This document shows, in pieces, positions 29,207-37,835 of a DNA stretch of 59,469 nt. A program made the translations under genes and the position numbers. Each line of letters opens with the position of its first letter. The first letter of the stretch is position 1. This stretch comes from Anoxybacteroides voinovskiense. Lineage in GTDB: Bacteria > Bacillota > Bacilli > Bacillales > Anoxybacillaceae. The notes under the pieces were generated by a model. It had not been told where the DNA came from and made no database searches. It was given only the letters and a program-made list of their open reading frames with translations. The stretch spans positions 1-59,469 of the forward strand of contig NZ_JACIDE010000010.1 in NCBI RefSeq assembly GCF_014196205.1, written 5' to 3'.

Positions 29207-30289
29207 TTAGACTCTTACCATTTGTCGTTGGAACGATTTTAGTTCTTCCATGAATTCATTGAATTGGTCGATGTCCATTTGTTGCGCGGAATCTGATAAA
29301 GCAACTGCTGGGTCTGGATGGACTTCGGCCATGACGCCGTCTGCACCGATTGCCAATGCCGCTTTCGCACAAGGAAGCAATAAGTCGCGTCGTCCGGTCG
29401 AATGCGTCACATCGACAAATACCGGTAAATGCGTTTCCTTCTTCAAAATTGGCACTGCTGAAATATCAAGCGTATTTCGCGTCGCACGCTCATACGTGCG
29501 AATGCCGCGCTCGCAAAGGATGATTTGGTCGTTTCCTTGCGACATAATGTATTCTGCTGCATTAATAAATTCTTCAATCGTCGCCGCCAATCCGCGCTTT
29601 AACAATACCGGTTTTTTCACTTGCCCTGCCGCTTTCAACAGTTCAAAGTTTTGCATGTTGCGGGCGCCGATTTGAATGACGTCAATGTAATCGAGCGCAA
29701 GCTCAATATCTGCCGGCGTAACGATTTCGCTAATGACCGCTAACTCATACTCATCCGCGATTTGTTTTAAAATTTTCAATCCTTCTAATCCGAGTCCTTG
29801 GAAATCGTATGGGGATGTTCTTGGCTTATAAGCGCCGCCGCGCAATAATTTCAAGCCGTGCTTTTTCACCGCTTTCGCTACTTCGGCTACTTGTTCGTAG
29901 CTTTCGACCGCGCATGGCCCCATGACAAAATATTGCTTGCCGTCGCCGATTTTTTCGCCTTTCACATCAACAATCGTATCTTCCGGCTTTTTCTTCCGTG
30001 AAACGAGAAGCGCTTTTCGATGGTCATCTTCTTGCAACTCTAATCCTGCTTTAAAAATTTCTTTAAAAATATGTTTCAATGTCGCCGTTTCAAACGGCCC
30101 ATCGTTATGTTCAAGAATTAAATCAAGCATTTTGCGCTCGCGAACCGGGTCGTACCGGTATGTTCCTTGCGCTTCTTTGATTTTTCCGATTTCTTGAACA
30201 AGCCGTCCCCGTTCATTAATCAATTTCAAAATTTGCAAATTCACCTCATCGACCCTTGCCCGCAACTCATCTAATCTTTCATTGCTCAT
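29207..30289 (-). CDS. aroA: Bifunctional chorismate mutase / DAHP synthase
   Basis: A 360-residue fusion: an AroQ-type chorismate mutase at residues 1-85 ([20 protein letters not shown] cited in part) joined to a type I-beta DAHP synthase (about 105-350) with [34 protein letters not shown] and [12 protein letters not shown]. It makes DAHP from PEP and erythrose 4-phosphate, the first shikimate step; the mutase domain also mediates chorismate/prephenate feedback in Bacillus. Length matches B. subtilis AroA (358). I chose the ATG at 30289; the ATG twelve bases upstream overlaps the AAAGGATG ribosome binding site. Confidence 0.97.
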   Translation of the reverse strand: MSNERLDELRARVDEVNLQILKLINERGRLVQEIGKIKEAQGTYRYDPVRERKMLDLILEHNDGPFETATLKHIFKEIFKAGLELQEDDHRKALLVSRKKKPEDTIVDVKGEKIGDGKQYFVMGPCAVESYEQVAEVAKAVKKHGLKLLRGGAYKPRTSPYDFQGLGLEGLKILKQIADEYELAVISEIVTPADIELALDYIDVIQIGARNMQNFELLKAAGQVKKPVLLKRGLAATIEEFINAAEYIMSQGNDQIILCERGIRTYERATRNTLDISAVPILKKETHLPVFVDVTHSTGRRDLLLPCAKAALAIGADGVMAEVHPDPAVALSDSAQQMDIDQFNEFMEELKSFQRQMVRV

Positions 30290-30353
30290 GCTTTCTCTCA
30301 TCCTTTCTTTATAAAAGCTGAAAAATATGATACATTTCTAATAATTAGACATT

Positions 30354-30382
30354 ATTATAATGCAAACCATTTCGATTGTCAC
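30354..30382 (-). promoter_or_regulatory. Promoter of aroA
   Basis: GTGACA (30377-30382) and TATAAT (30354-30359) on the minus strand with a 17-base spacer. A weak cre-like sequence (ATTAAACGCTTTTA, about 30397-30410) lies just upstream; it matches only about 11 of 14 positions and is not counted as a site. Confidence 0.65.
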
Positions 30383-30456
30383 GAAAAAACTTTAATAATT
30401 AAACGCTTTTAAGCGATAAAGTATCATATGATATTTCCATAAAGAAGGTGAACGTG

Positions 30457-32607
30457 ATGTCCACTATTTTTGCCCTCGACATCGGAACTCGTTCTGTTGT
30501 TGGAGTTATTTTACAAGAAACGAATGGAATTTATCAAGTAGTAGAAATGATAATCAAAGAACATCGCGAACGGGCGATGCTCGACGGACAAATTCATGAC
30601 GTGCCAGCCGTTGCTTCTATCATTATGGACATGAAAAACGAATTAGAACAAAAATATGGCCCGCTAAAAAAAGTATCCGTCGCCGCCGCAGGAAGAGCGT
30701 TAAAAACCGTGCGGGCGGAAGCGACGTTTTCCATTGCCGGCAAGCCAATGATGACGAAAGAAGATGTGACCCATTTAGAATTAAGCGCGGTACAACAAGC
30801 ACAAGCAACACTTGCCGCACAGCAACACGAACAAAGCCACCACTACTACTGCGTTGGCTACTCTGTCGTTCATTATACAATCGATGGCCAAGAAATCGGC
30901 AGCTTAATTGACCAACAAGGAACAGAAGCAACGGTCGAGGTGATTGCGACGTTTTTGCCAAAAATCGTCGTCGAATCGCTGTTAGCGGCTTTACAGCGAG
31001 CAGAGCTGGAAATGGAAGCGTTGACGCTTGAACCGATCGCGGCGATTAACGTCCTTATTCCGCCAACGATGCGCCGCTTAAACGTCGCGCTTGTCGACAT
31101 CGGGGCAGGCACTTCCGATATTGCCATCACCGACCTCGGCACTGTCGTCGCCTACGGAATGGTGCCGATTGCCGGCGATGAAATTACCGAAGCGATTTCC
31201 GACCATTATTTGCTTGATTTTCCGCTTGCGGAAAAAGCGAAGCGCGAACTTTCTGTAAACGAAACGGTAATGATTACCGATATTTTAGGGTTCGAAACCG
31301 CGGTGCCACGTGAAGAAATGATTGCGGCAATCTCTCCTGCGATTGACCGTTTAGCAGCGGCAATTAGTGAAGAAATTTTCGCATTAAATGGCGGAAAACC
31401 GCCAAAAGCAGTCATGCTCGTTGGCGGCGGCAGCTTAACGCCAGAACTTCCGAAGCGGCTTGCCCATCAACTTCAACTGCCAGAAAATCGCGTTGCTATC
31501 CGCGGCGTCGAAGCGATTCAAAAATTAAATGTGACACGAGAGCTACAAGCATATGGTCCTGGGTTAGTGACACCGATTGGCATCGCTATTTCCGCCAAAC
31601 AAAATCCGGTGCAATACGTTACCGTTCACGTCAACGACCAACTCATTCGCCTATTCGACATGAAACAATTGACCATTGGCGACTGTTTGCTTGCGGCTGG
31701 CATTCCGCTTCATAAACTGTACGGAAAGCCAGGGATGGCGCTTGTTGTTACCGTCAACGGCCAACTCGTCACCATCCCTGGAACGTACGGTGAGCCGCCG
31801 CGATTATGGAAAAACGGCGAGCCTGCTTCGTTAGATTCTTTTGTGCAAAACGGAGATCGAATAGTTGTGGAAAAAGGGAAAGATGGAGAAAAAGCAACGA
31901 TTCAGCTAAAAGAGCTAATCGACGAACTGCCGCGTAAAACCATCACCATTAACGGAAAGCCGTACGAAATGAAAGCAACGGTCTACCAAAACGGACGACC
32001 AGCTTCCCTTGACGGGGAAGTGCATGACCGCGACGTTATTAACGTAAAGATGCCGGAAACGATTGCGGCATTGCTAGAAGAACTACAGCTTTCTCATTTA
32101 TTGCAAACCGCTGTCCCGTATACGGTACACATCAACGGGACAACGACAGAAATCAAACCGTTTTCCGGCGCCCTTTATAAAAATCGAATCGAAGTGAAAC
32201 CGTCTGCTAGCTTTGAAGACGGGGATAGTATTGACATTATCCCGCAAAAAACACCGACCGTTCAAGAATTGGCGGACGCTAAACAACTTCGTCTGACCTA
32301 TTCCATCCCCGTCCGCTTTAACGGAGAAATCGTGACGCTCACCAAACCGGCAGTTCAAGTAATGAAAAACGGACAGCTGCTCAACGCGGACGACGTTATC
32401 GAAAGCGGGGCAACGATAGAAATCGTTGAGCAAGCAGGAGAAACTTTTATTTTCCAAGACATTTTCAACTACGTCGAAGTGGACGTTCCATCCTCTGGAA
32501 CATCGTTTCATTTATTAAAAAACGGCGAACGTGTCACGTTTTATGAACCGCTTGCGCCAGGCGATCATTTAGAAATTGTCTGGGAAAACGTCGTGCAAAA
32601 AGGCTGA
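30457..32607 (+). CDS. FtsA-like actin-fold ATPase with C-terminal beta-grasp-like repeats
   Basis: A 716-residue protein not in the B. subtilis gene order. Residues 1-375 form an FtsA/PilM-like actin-fold ATPase: phosphate 1 FALDIGTRSVVGV (4-16), an SHS2-like inserted subdomain (about 75-165), phosphate 2 LVDIGAGTSDIAI (near 210) and adenosine motif LVGGGSLTPEL (near 325). Residues about 380-716 hold repeated units with VNG or ING near the start, NG in the middle and a closing DGD-x-I-x-I, suggesting about five beta-grasp or SLBB-like modules. FtsA's terminal membrane-binding amphipathic helix is not evident. AGAAGGTGAACGTG precedes the ATG. It is monocistronic and divergent from aroA. A role in division, envelope or filament assembly is inference. 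Confidence 0.85.
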   Translation: MSTIFALDIGTRSVVGVILQETNGIYQVVEMIIKEHRERAMLDGQIHDVPAVASIIMDMKNELEQKYGPLKKVSVAAAGRALKTVRAEATFSIAGKPMMTKEDVTHLELSAVQQAQATLAAQQHEQSHHYYCVGYSVVHYTIDGQEIGSLIDQQGTEATVEVIATFLPKIVVESLLAALQRAELEMEALTLEPIAAINVLIPPTMRRLNVALVDIGAGTSDIAITDLGTVVAYGMVPIAGDEITEAISDHYLLDFPLAEKAKRELSVNETVMITDILGFETAVPREEMIAAISPAIDRLAAAISEEIFALNGGKPPKAVMLVGGGSLTPELPKRLAHQLQLPENRVAIRGVEAIQKLNVTRELQAYGPGLVTPIGIAISAKQNPVQYVTVHVNDQLIRLFDMKQLTIGDCLLAAGIPLHKLYGKPGMALVVTVNGQLVTIPGTYGEPPRLWKNGEPASLDSFVQNGDRIVVEKGKDGEKATIQLKELIDELPRKTITINGKPYEMKATVYQNGRPASLDGEVHDRDVINVKMPETIAALLEELQLSHLLQTAVPYTVHINGTTTEIKPFSGALYKNRIEVKPSASFEDGDSIDIIPQKTPTVQELADAKQLRLTYSIPVRFNGEIVTLTKPAVQVMKNGQLLNADDVIESGATIEIVEQAGETFIFQDIFNYVEVDVPSSGTSFHLLKNGERVTFYEPLAPGDHLEIVWENVVQKG

Positions 32608-32636
32608 ACCATCTGTCGGTTCAGCCTGCTTGTTTT
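32597..32636. terminator. Bidirectional terminator between FtsA-like gene and ytxJ
   Basis: A 10-bp perfect stem AGGCTGAACC/GGTTCAGCCT (32601-32610 with 32618-32627), with TTGTTTTG on the plus side and TTTTTGC on the minus side. Confidence 0.88.
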
Positions 32637-32947
32637 GTTAACGCCTCATACGTGATATTCCAATGCGACGCATGCCAGACAACAGCGCCATTTTCAAACA
32701 GAAGCGCCTGCGGAGATTCGTGCTTGACGCCGAACGTTTCTGCTATATAATTCGACAGCGGGCGCGCTTCTTGCACGAATAAATAGTACGTCTCCATCTC
32801 CGGATGGTCGGCTACAAATGTTTCATATTCGTCAAAAGCTGCGCGGCTAATCGGACATGTCAAACTATGTTTGATAAGCAAAAACCGGTGGTTTTCGGCC
32901 AACACTTGCTCGAATTGTTCAATCGTTTCTACCTTTTGTTTCCCCAT
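32621..32947 (-). CDS. ytxJ: Monothiol bacilliredoxin BrxC (YtxJ)
   Basis: A 108-residue thioredoxin-fold protein of the YtxJ family, identified as bacilliredoxin BrxC, which takes bacillithiol off S-bacillithiolated proteins. The single active-site Cys lies in SLTCPISRAAF near residue 31, with no second Cys, so it is a monothiol type. The ATG at 32947 has AGGAG eight bases upstream; a GTG nine bases earlier is too close to that site. Length equals B. subtilis YtxJ (108). Last gene of ytxGHJ. Confidence 0.92.
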   Translation of the reverse strand: MGKQKVETIEQFEQVLAENHRFLLIKHSLTCPISRAAFDEYETFVADHPEMETYYLFVQEARPLSNYIAETFGVKHESPQALLFENGAVVWHASHWNITYEALTKQAG

Positions 32948-32952
32948 CCTCT

Positions 32953-33312
32953 TCACTCCTCATGCAACTTTTGTTCTGCCTCATGAAGCGCTGCTTCCGT
33001 TTCTTTCAACAACTTTTCAATATTTTCTTTGTTTTCTTTGTTGTCAAGCGGAATCGGAATCGAAGTGATTCCTTCTTGTGGCGCTTCTTGTTCTTGTTTC
33101 GCTATCGGAACGAATTTCGCAACTTCCTTCGTCTTTTCTTTCGCGATTTCTAGCCACTCATTCGCTGTTTCCTTTAGCGGTTCCAATGCCTCGTTTTTGT
33201 TCAGTTCTTCTAGCCACTGTTTTCCTTTCTCGCTCGTTAAAAAGATGGCAGTAGCAGCGCCAACAACACCACCGACAATCGCTCCGAATAAAAATCCATT
33301 ATTTTTTCCCAT
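32953..33312 (-). CDS. ytxH: YtxH-like stress protein with one membrane segment
   Basis: A 119-residue protein with the YtxH domain: a glycine-rich membrane helix NGFLFGAIVGGVVGAATAIF (cited in part; about residues 5-24) followed by a charged Lys/Glu-rich helical tail likely to form a coiled coil. Its function is unknown; in B. subtilis it is a general stress protein in the ytxGHJ operon. GGAAGG precedes the ATG at 33312. It overlaps the ytxG gene end by 14 bases and is followed by ytxJ. Confidence 0.9.
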   Translation of the reverse strand: MGKNNGFLFGAIVGGVVGAATAIFLTSEKGKQWLEELNKNEALEPLKETANEWLEIAKEKTKEVAKFVPIAKQEQEAPQEGITSIPIPLDNKENKENIEKLLKETEAALHEAEQKLHEE

Positions 33313-33727
33313 CTTCCACACCTTCCTTCGCTTTTCTTTTTTTCTTCTCTTTCCATTTTCCCCATATTTCTAAAAAAGCATTGCTCCATTGAAACGCTTG
33401 GACGAGTTTTTGTTCGTTTGCTGTCCATTTTTTCACTAATGCGTCATTGAACGTTTGCACGGTCGAACCGACTTGCTTCACCGCTTCAAATAGAACGTTG
33501 ACACTTTCAACCTTTTTTTGCACGTCATCGACGACCGCGTTCGTTTTATGAAGCAGTTCTGCCGTTTCCGTGCCGATTGCTTGAATTTGCTTTTCCATTC
33601 CTTCGATTGTTTTCGTTAAGCTTTGCAGCGTGCCTTGCACCGTTTTCAATGTTTTGATTAAATAAATGACTAAAAGAAAAAAAGCAACGGCAATCAAAGC
33701 GACGCTTAAGTATAAAAGAATTTTCAC
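33299..33727 (-). CDS. ytxG: YtxG-like DUF948 protein
   Basis: A 142-residue protein of the DUF948 family: an N-terminal membrane helix (VKILLYLSVALIAVAFFLLV cited in part; residues 1-25) and a long amphipathic coiled-coil region with regularly spaced Thr, Val and Leu, then a Lys-rich tail. The start is a GTG at 33727 with GGAGG seven bases upstream; an earlier in-frame start would add 41 residues that cover the promoter. B. subtilis YtxG is about 143 residues. First gene of ytxGHJ. Function unknown. Confidence 0.9.
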   Translation of the reverse strand: MKILLYLSVALIAVAFFLLVIYLIKTLKTVQGTLQSLTKTIEGMEKQIQAIGTETAELLHKTNAVVDDVQKKVESVNVLFEAVKQVGSTVQTFNDALVKKWTANEQKLVQAFQWSNAFLEIWGKWKEKKKRKAKEGVEDGKK

Positions 33728-33763
33728 ATCTTCTCCTCCCTCAATGTTGCAGTCTATTCCATC

Positions 33764-33791
33764 ATTCGACACATCCTCGACAAATTCCTGC
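33764..33791 (-). promoter_or_regulatory. Sigma-H-type promoter of ytxGHJ
   Basis: GCAGGAATT (33783-33791), a 12-base spacer, then GTCGAAT (33764-33770) on the minus strand fits the sigma-H consensus RNAGGAWWW-N11/12-RNNGAAT at every position. The operon (csb40) is known to be sigma-H- and sigma-B-dependent in B. subtilis. The predicted start is about 30 bases before the ytxG GTG codon. Confidence 0.8.
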
Positions 33792-33865
33792 AAAACATTT
33801 CGTTCAACAAATGATGTGAAATCGGTTACAATAAGCATGTACATATACAATAGGAGGAATCATCA

Positions 33866-34981
33866 ATGAAAGACCCACGCATTGAACAATTAGCAAAAAC
33901 GTTAATTCATTATTCGATTCGCCTACAAAAAGGCGAAAAGGTGCTAATCGAAAATTTCGGCTTGCAGCGTGAACTTGTCATCGCACTCGTTCGTGAAGCG
34001 TACGCTGCGGGAGGATATCCGTTCGTCTTATTGAAAGACCAACAAGTCGACCGCGCCCTTCTTCTCGGCGCCCAAGAGGAACAGTTCACCATGATGGCGG
34101 AATTTGAAGCAAACGTCATGGCGCAAATGGATGCGTACATCGGCTTGCGCTCTGGCGACAACATTAACGAATTAGCGGATGTGCCAGACGACAAAATGAA
34201 ACTGCACGGCCGAACGATTATGCAAAAAGTGCATCGCGACATTCGCGTACCAAAAACAAAATGGGTCGTGCTCCGCTATCCAAATTCGTCGATGGCGCAG
34301 CTTGCGAAAATGAGCACGGAAGCATTTGAAGACTTTTATTTTAACGTATGTACCCTTGATTACAGCAAAATGGACAAAGCGATGGATGCACTTGTCGCGT
34401 TAATGGAAAAAACGGACGAAGTGCGCATTACCGGGCCTGGAACGGATTTAACGTTCTCGATTAAAGGCATTCCAGCGATTAAATGTTCAGGGCAAATGAA
34501 CATCCCTGACGGGGAAGTGTATACCGCACCTGTGCGCGATTCTGTCAACGGCACGATTTCCTTTAACACCCCATCGCCGTACCATGGATTTACGTTTGAA
34601 AACGTGAAACTAACCTTTAAAGACGGAAAAATTATCGAAGCAACCGCTAATGATACGGAACGCATCAACAAAATTTTTGATACAGATGAAGGGGCACGCT
34701 ACATTGGCGAGTTTGCGATTGGCGTTAACCCGTACATTCAACATCCGATGCAAGACATTTTATTTGATGAAAAAATTGACGGAAGCTTTCATTTCACACC
34801 GGGACAATGCTACGACGAAGCGTACAATGGAAACCATTCGAACATTCATTGGGACATGGTCATGATTCAACGCCCAGAGTATGGTGGCGGTGAAATTTAT
34901 TTCGACGGCGTGCTCATCCGTAAAGACGGACGCTTCGTCATCCCAGAACTAGAGCCGCTCAATCCAGAACATTTAAAATAA
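33866..34981 (+). CDS. M29-family aminopeptidase (AmpS/PepS-like)
   Basis: A 371-residue metalloaminopeptidase of family M29 (AmpS/PepS/thermophilic aminopeptidase T group), a cytosolic enzyme removing N-terminal residues from peptides. Family features include RLQKGEKVLIENFG near residue 20, NIPDGEVYTAPVRDSVNG near 210, the metal-ligand region ARYIGEFAIGVNP near 270 and NHSNIHWDMVM near 327. The length is about 40 residues less than the commonest form but all conserved blocks are present. AGGAGGAATC precedes the ATG. It is divergent from ytxGHJ and ends in a strong terminator. Confidence 0.92.
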   Translation: MKDPRIEQLAKTLIHYSIRLQKGEKVLIENFGLQRELVIALVREAYAAGGYPFVLLKDQQVDRALLLGAQEEQFTMMAEFEANVMAQMDAYIGLRSGDNINELADVPDDKMKLHGRTIMQKVHRDIRVPKTKWVVLRYPNSSMAQLAKMSTEAFEDFYFNVCTLDYSKMDKAMDALVALMEKTDEVRITGPGTDLTFSIKGIPAIKCSGQMNIPDGEVYTAPVRDSVNGTISFNTPSPYHGFTFENVKLTFKDGKIIEATANDTERINKIFDTDEGARYIGEFAIGVNPYIQHPMQDILFDEKIDGSFHFTPGQCYDEAYNGNHSNIHWDMVMIQRPEYGGGEIYFDGVLIRKDGRFVIPELEPLNPEHLK

Positions 34982-34985
34982 CACA

Positions 34986-35014
34986 CTGCCGGTCTGAAAC
35001 AGGCCGGCTTTTTT
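34986..35014 (+). terminator. Terminator after M29 aminopeptidase gene
   Basis: GCCGGTCT/AGGCCGGC (34988-34995 with 35001-35008, one G-T pair) followed by TTTTTTG. Confidence 0.9.
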
Positions 35015-35024
35015 GTTAGGCTCA

Positions 35025-35054
35025 CAAAAAACACCAAGGACGCTCCTTGGTGTT
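35025..35054 (-). terminator. Terminator after murC
   Basis: AACACCAAGGA/TCCTTGGTGTT (35030-35040 with 35044-35054), tail TTTTTTGTG on the minus strand. It overlaps the murC stop codon. Confidence 0.9.
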
Positions 35055-36354
35055 ACGAGTGAACGGTTTGTTCATATGCTTCTTGGAATTTTTGAATGTC
35101 GCCTGCGCCCATGAATACTAGCACCGCCTGCGGATGCTGTTTTAACACCGATATATCGTTTTCTTCTACGAGGCGAGCTTGCGGAATCTTCGCCTGCAAA
35201 TCGCGAATCGAGACCTTGCCGTGATGCTCGCGCGCCGAACCGAAAATGTCGCATAAGTATACATGATCCGCCAGTTGCAAACTTTCGGCAAACTCTTGCA
35301 AAAACGTCTGCGTTCTTGTGTACGTATGTGGTTGGAAAATCGCGACAACTTCTCGCTCTGGGTATTTTTGTCTTGCTGCTTCTAACGTCGCGACAATCTC
35401 CCGCGGATGATGTGCGTAATCATCAATTAAAATCTGGTCGCCAAGCTGCTTTTCGCTAAAGCGGCGCTTCACACCTTGGAACGTTTTCAACCGCTCTTGA
35501 ATAATGTGAACATCTATTTCTTCGTAATGGCAAAGCGCAATAACGGCTAACGCGTTTAACACGTTATGGTCGCCAAAGCGCGGAATGTCAAACGACGCAA
35601 AAAACGTATTGCGGACGAATACATCGAATGACGTGCCTTCTTTCGTCTTCACAACGTTTCGTGCCTGAAAGTCATTATCTTCTCCAAACCCGTAAAACAA
35701 TACTGGCACTTTCGCTTGAATTTTTTGTAAATACTCGTCATCGCCGCACGCAATAATGCCTTTTTCCACTTGGAGCGCCATCTCTTGAAACGCCGCAAAT
35801 ACGTCTTCAATATTGGCAAAATAATCCGGATGGTCAAAATCAATATTTGTCATAATCGCATAGTCCGGAAAATACGATAAGAAGTGTCGGCGATATTCAC
35901 ACGCCTCAAATACAAAATATTGGCTGCCTGGCACCCCTTTTCCTGTGCCGTCGCCAACTAAATACGACGTCGGCTTCGCTCCTTGCATCACATGCGCCAA
36001 CAGTCCCGTCGTCGATGTTTTTCCGTGCGCTCCTGTCACCGCAATGCTCGTGAATTTTTGCAAAAATTCCCCTAAAAAGCGGTGATAGCGGATGACTGGA
36101 ACTCCTAGTTCATGCGCTGCTTGAATTTCTTCATGTGTATCTGGAAACGCGTTCCCGGCAATTACCGTTACCCCCGGTCGAATGTTTTCCTTGCGAAACG
36201 GAAAAATAGGAATTCCCCGCTCGTGTAACGCTTTTTCCGTAAAAAAGTACTTTTCTACATCAGACCCTTGAACCGTGTAGTTCATATCATGAAGAATTTG
36301 TGCTAATGGGCTCATTCCTGTTCCTTTAATGCCTACGAAATGGTAAACAGTCAT
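35053..36354 (-). CDS. murC: UDP-N-acetylmuramate--L-alanine ligase
   Basis: A 433-residue Mur ligase that adds the first amino acid to the peptidoglycan stem peptide in the cytoplasm. It starts [19 protein letters not shown], has the ATP loop [11 protein letters not shown] near residue 113 and DFDHPDYF near 174, with the C-terminal domain signature [10 protein letters not shown] near 305. Length equals B. subtilis MurC (432). Its promoter region carries an unusual hairpin. The downstream strong terminator makes it a single-gene unit. Confidence 0.96.
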   Translation of the reverse strand: MTVYHFVGIKGTGMSPLAQILHDMNYTVQGSDVEKYFFTEKALHERGIPIFPFRKENIRPGVTVIAGNAFPDTHEEIQAAHELGVPVIRYHRFLGEFLQKFTSIAVTGAHGKTSTTGLLAHVMQGAKPTSYLVGDGTGKGVPGSQYFVFEACEYRRHFLSYFPDYAIMTNIDFDHPDYFANIEDVFAAFQEMALQVEKGIIACGDDEYLQKIQAKVPVLFYGFGEDNDFQARNVVKTKEGTSFDVFVRNTFFASFDIPRFGDHNVLNALAVIALCHYEEIDVHIIQERLKTFQGVKRRFSEKQLGDQILIDDYAHHPREIVATLEAARQKYPEREVVAIFQPHTYTRTQTFLQEFAESLQLADHVYLCDIFGSAREHHGKVSIRDLQAKIPQARLVEENDISVLKQHPQAVLVFMGAGDIQKFQEAYEQTVHS

Positions 36355-36385
36355 AGCAAGACCTCCAACAATCGTCTATCTGCGG

Positions 36386-36427
36386 GGCTAGTACTGGAGC
36401 GTCCTCGTACGTGGAAGCCCCTTTTTT
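36386..36427. repeat. Inverted repeat in the murC upstream region
   Basis: GGGGCT and AGCCCC arms (about 36384-36389 and 36416-36421) enclose a 26-base segment, followed on the plus strand by TTTTTTG. It would look like a plus-strand terminator but no plus-strand gene needs one here; on the minus strand it lies in the murC 5' leader, about 30-70 bases before the start. The rest of 36355-36534 shows only a possible TATACT -10. Confidence 0.4.
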
Positions 36428-36534
36428 GACGCTTCTTCTGTAACACAGTATATGACATCGATGCGAATTTGCCATTTCCATATGTATTCTCACATTTCAT
36501 CATTATATCACTGTTTTTCGTTCACGACTATGAG

Positions 36535-36568
36535 GAAAAAAAGAAAACTGATATCTCTATCAGTTTTC
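36535..36568 (-). terminator. Terminator after nicotinate phosphoribosyltransferase gene
   Basis: GAAAACTGATA/TATCAGTTTTC (36543-36553 with 36558-36568), followed on the minus strand by TTTTTTTCC. Confidence 0.9.
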
Positions 36569-36593
36569 CCGCAAATCAAAATTGTATTTCCGG

Positions 36594-37718
36594 TTAGTCC
36601 ACTTTTTCTAGCCGTGGATTCGGGCGGTATCTTCGTCCTGCTTTTGCTTGATGTTTGCCATTAAGCAAAACGTTATCCCCTGTAAAGCCGATATGAATTT
36701 TTAACAAGCTGCTTCCGACCCCATACATATCCACTGGTACGCCTTGTTTTTCGAACTCGATAATGCGCTGTTCGTTAAATCCCCCGCTTACAACAATTTT
36801 GACGTGATGGAATCCTTCGCGGTCAAGCGCTTCGCGTAAAGCGAAAATAAGCGGAGGGTTAACGCCGCGCGGGTCGAACGTGCCGAGCACTTCCGGATGG
36901 CGAATAAAATATTGGTCGATCATCGTTCGGGATGTATCGACGCGCACCCCTTTTAGTTTATCGCCAAACTCGCGCGCCACTCGAAGGGCATCTGTAATAC
37001 AGTCATTATTATAATCAACAAGAACGATTAAATCGTCTTCTGGATATTTGGCATAATATGCTTTCGCTGCCGCAACGACATCGCCGTCAAACAGCTGGAT
37101 AAGCGCATGCGGCATCGTTCCCATCCCTTGCTTGCCCCACCATTCGTTCATCGCATGGGTCGCTTGGGCAGTAGAACCGCCAATGAACGCCGCATATCCG
37201 TCGCCAGCTTGTTGCGTATAATGGTCATCGCGGTCACCCATAAAAATAATCGGCTTTTGTACGCCAGATAGCGCCGCGGCTTTGACGACGTTGTAGACGT
37301 TCGTCGCCACCGATGTCCGGCGGGCTAAAATGCCGTCAATAATCCCTTCTAAATAGCCGAAGTTTTGGTATGGACCTGTAATCGTCAATACCGTTTCAAA
37401 CGGGCTTATTTTATCGCCGTCTTTCAACGAATAAATTTCAAGCTTTTCCGGCTCATCGGCAAATGTTTTCACAAGGGCAATGACTTCGTCTGTGCCGCAC
37501 AATACGGCGTGTTCTTTTTGGAAAAATTGCATCGTTACAATGTTATTTGGACAAAATTCGCGCACAATTTCCCGCGTCTTTAAAAAATAAACCGCCGAAA
37601 ACCATCCGTCACGAATACGTTCATCAAATTTGAACGTTTTATTCGTTAACCGTTTAATTTTCCCTTGCAGCTTTAATTCAATTTCTTTCATGGCTTCTGT
37701 TCCCTCGCCTATCATCAT
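36594..37718 (-). CDS. Nicotinate phosphoribosyltransferase (short form)
   Basis: A 374-residue NAPRTase-family enzyme forming nicotinate mononucleotide from nicotinate and PRPP in NAD salvage. Family regions are RIRDGWFSAVYF near 35, GDRDDHYTQQAGDGYA near residue 160, GTMPHALIQLFDGD near 200 and the phosphate-binding IVVSGGFNEQRI near 310. It is shorter than B. subtilis PncB (about 490) and belongs to the roughly 365-residue group. GGGGAG lies five bases before the first ATG (37718), which I therefore keep; an ATG at 37691 also has a plausible GAGGGA. The 118 bases upstream to sftA show no terminator. Confidence 0.88.
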   Translation of the reverse strand: MMIGEGTEAMKEIELKLQGKIKRLTNKTFKFDERIRDGWFSAVYFLKTREIVREFCPNNIVTMQFFQKEHAVLCGTDEVIALVKTFADEPEKLEIYSLKDGDKISPFETVLTITGPYQNFGYLEGIIDGILARRTSVATNVYNVVKAAALSGVQKPIIFMGDRDDHYTQQAGDGYAAFIGGSTAQATHAMNEWWGKQGMGTMPHALIQLFDGDVVAAAKAYYAKYPEDDLIVLVDYNNDCITDALRVAREFGDKLKGVRVDTSRTMIDQYFIRHPEVLGTFDPRGVNPPLIFALREALDREGFHHVKIVVSGGFNEQRIIEFEKQGVPVDMYGVGSSLLKIHIGFTGDNVLLNGKHQAKAGRRYRPNPRLEKVD

Positions 37719-37835
37719 GTCGTCTCCCCACTTTTAAGAATATTTCATCCACTAATAGACTAGTTTTTTTGCTAAAGTCCATTTTTCGACGGATAAAAAA
37801 CTTATGTTCAATTTTTAGTATCCCACACCCGTCAT

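Noticed and set aside
30397-30410. Cre-like sequence upstream of aroA
   Set aside because: It matches only about 11 of 14 consensus positions, including a mismatch in the leading TG.
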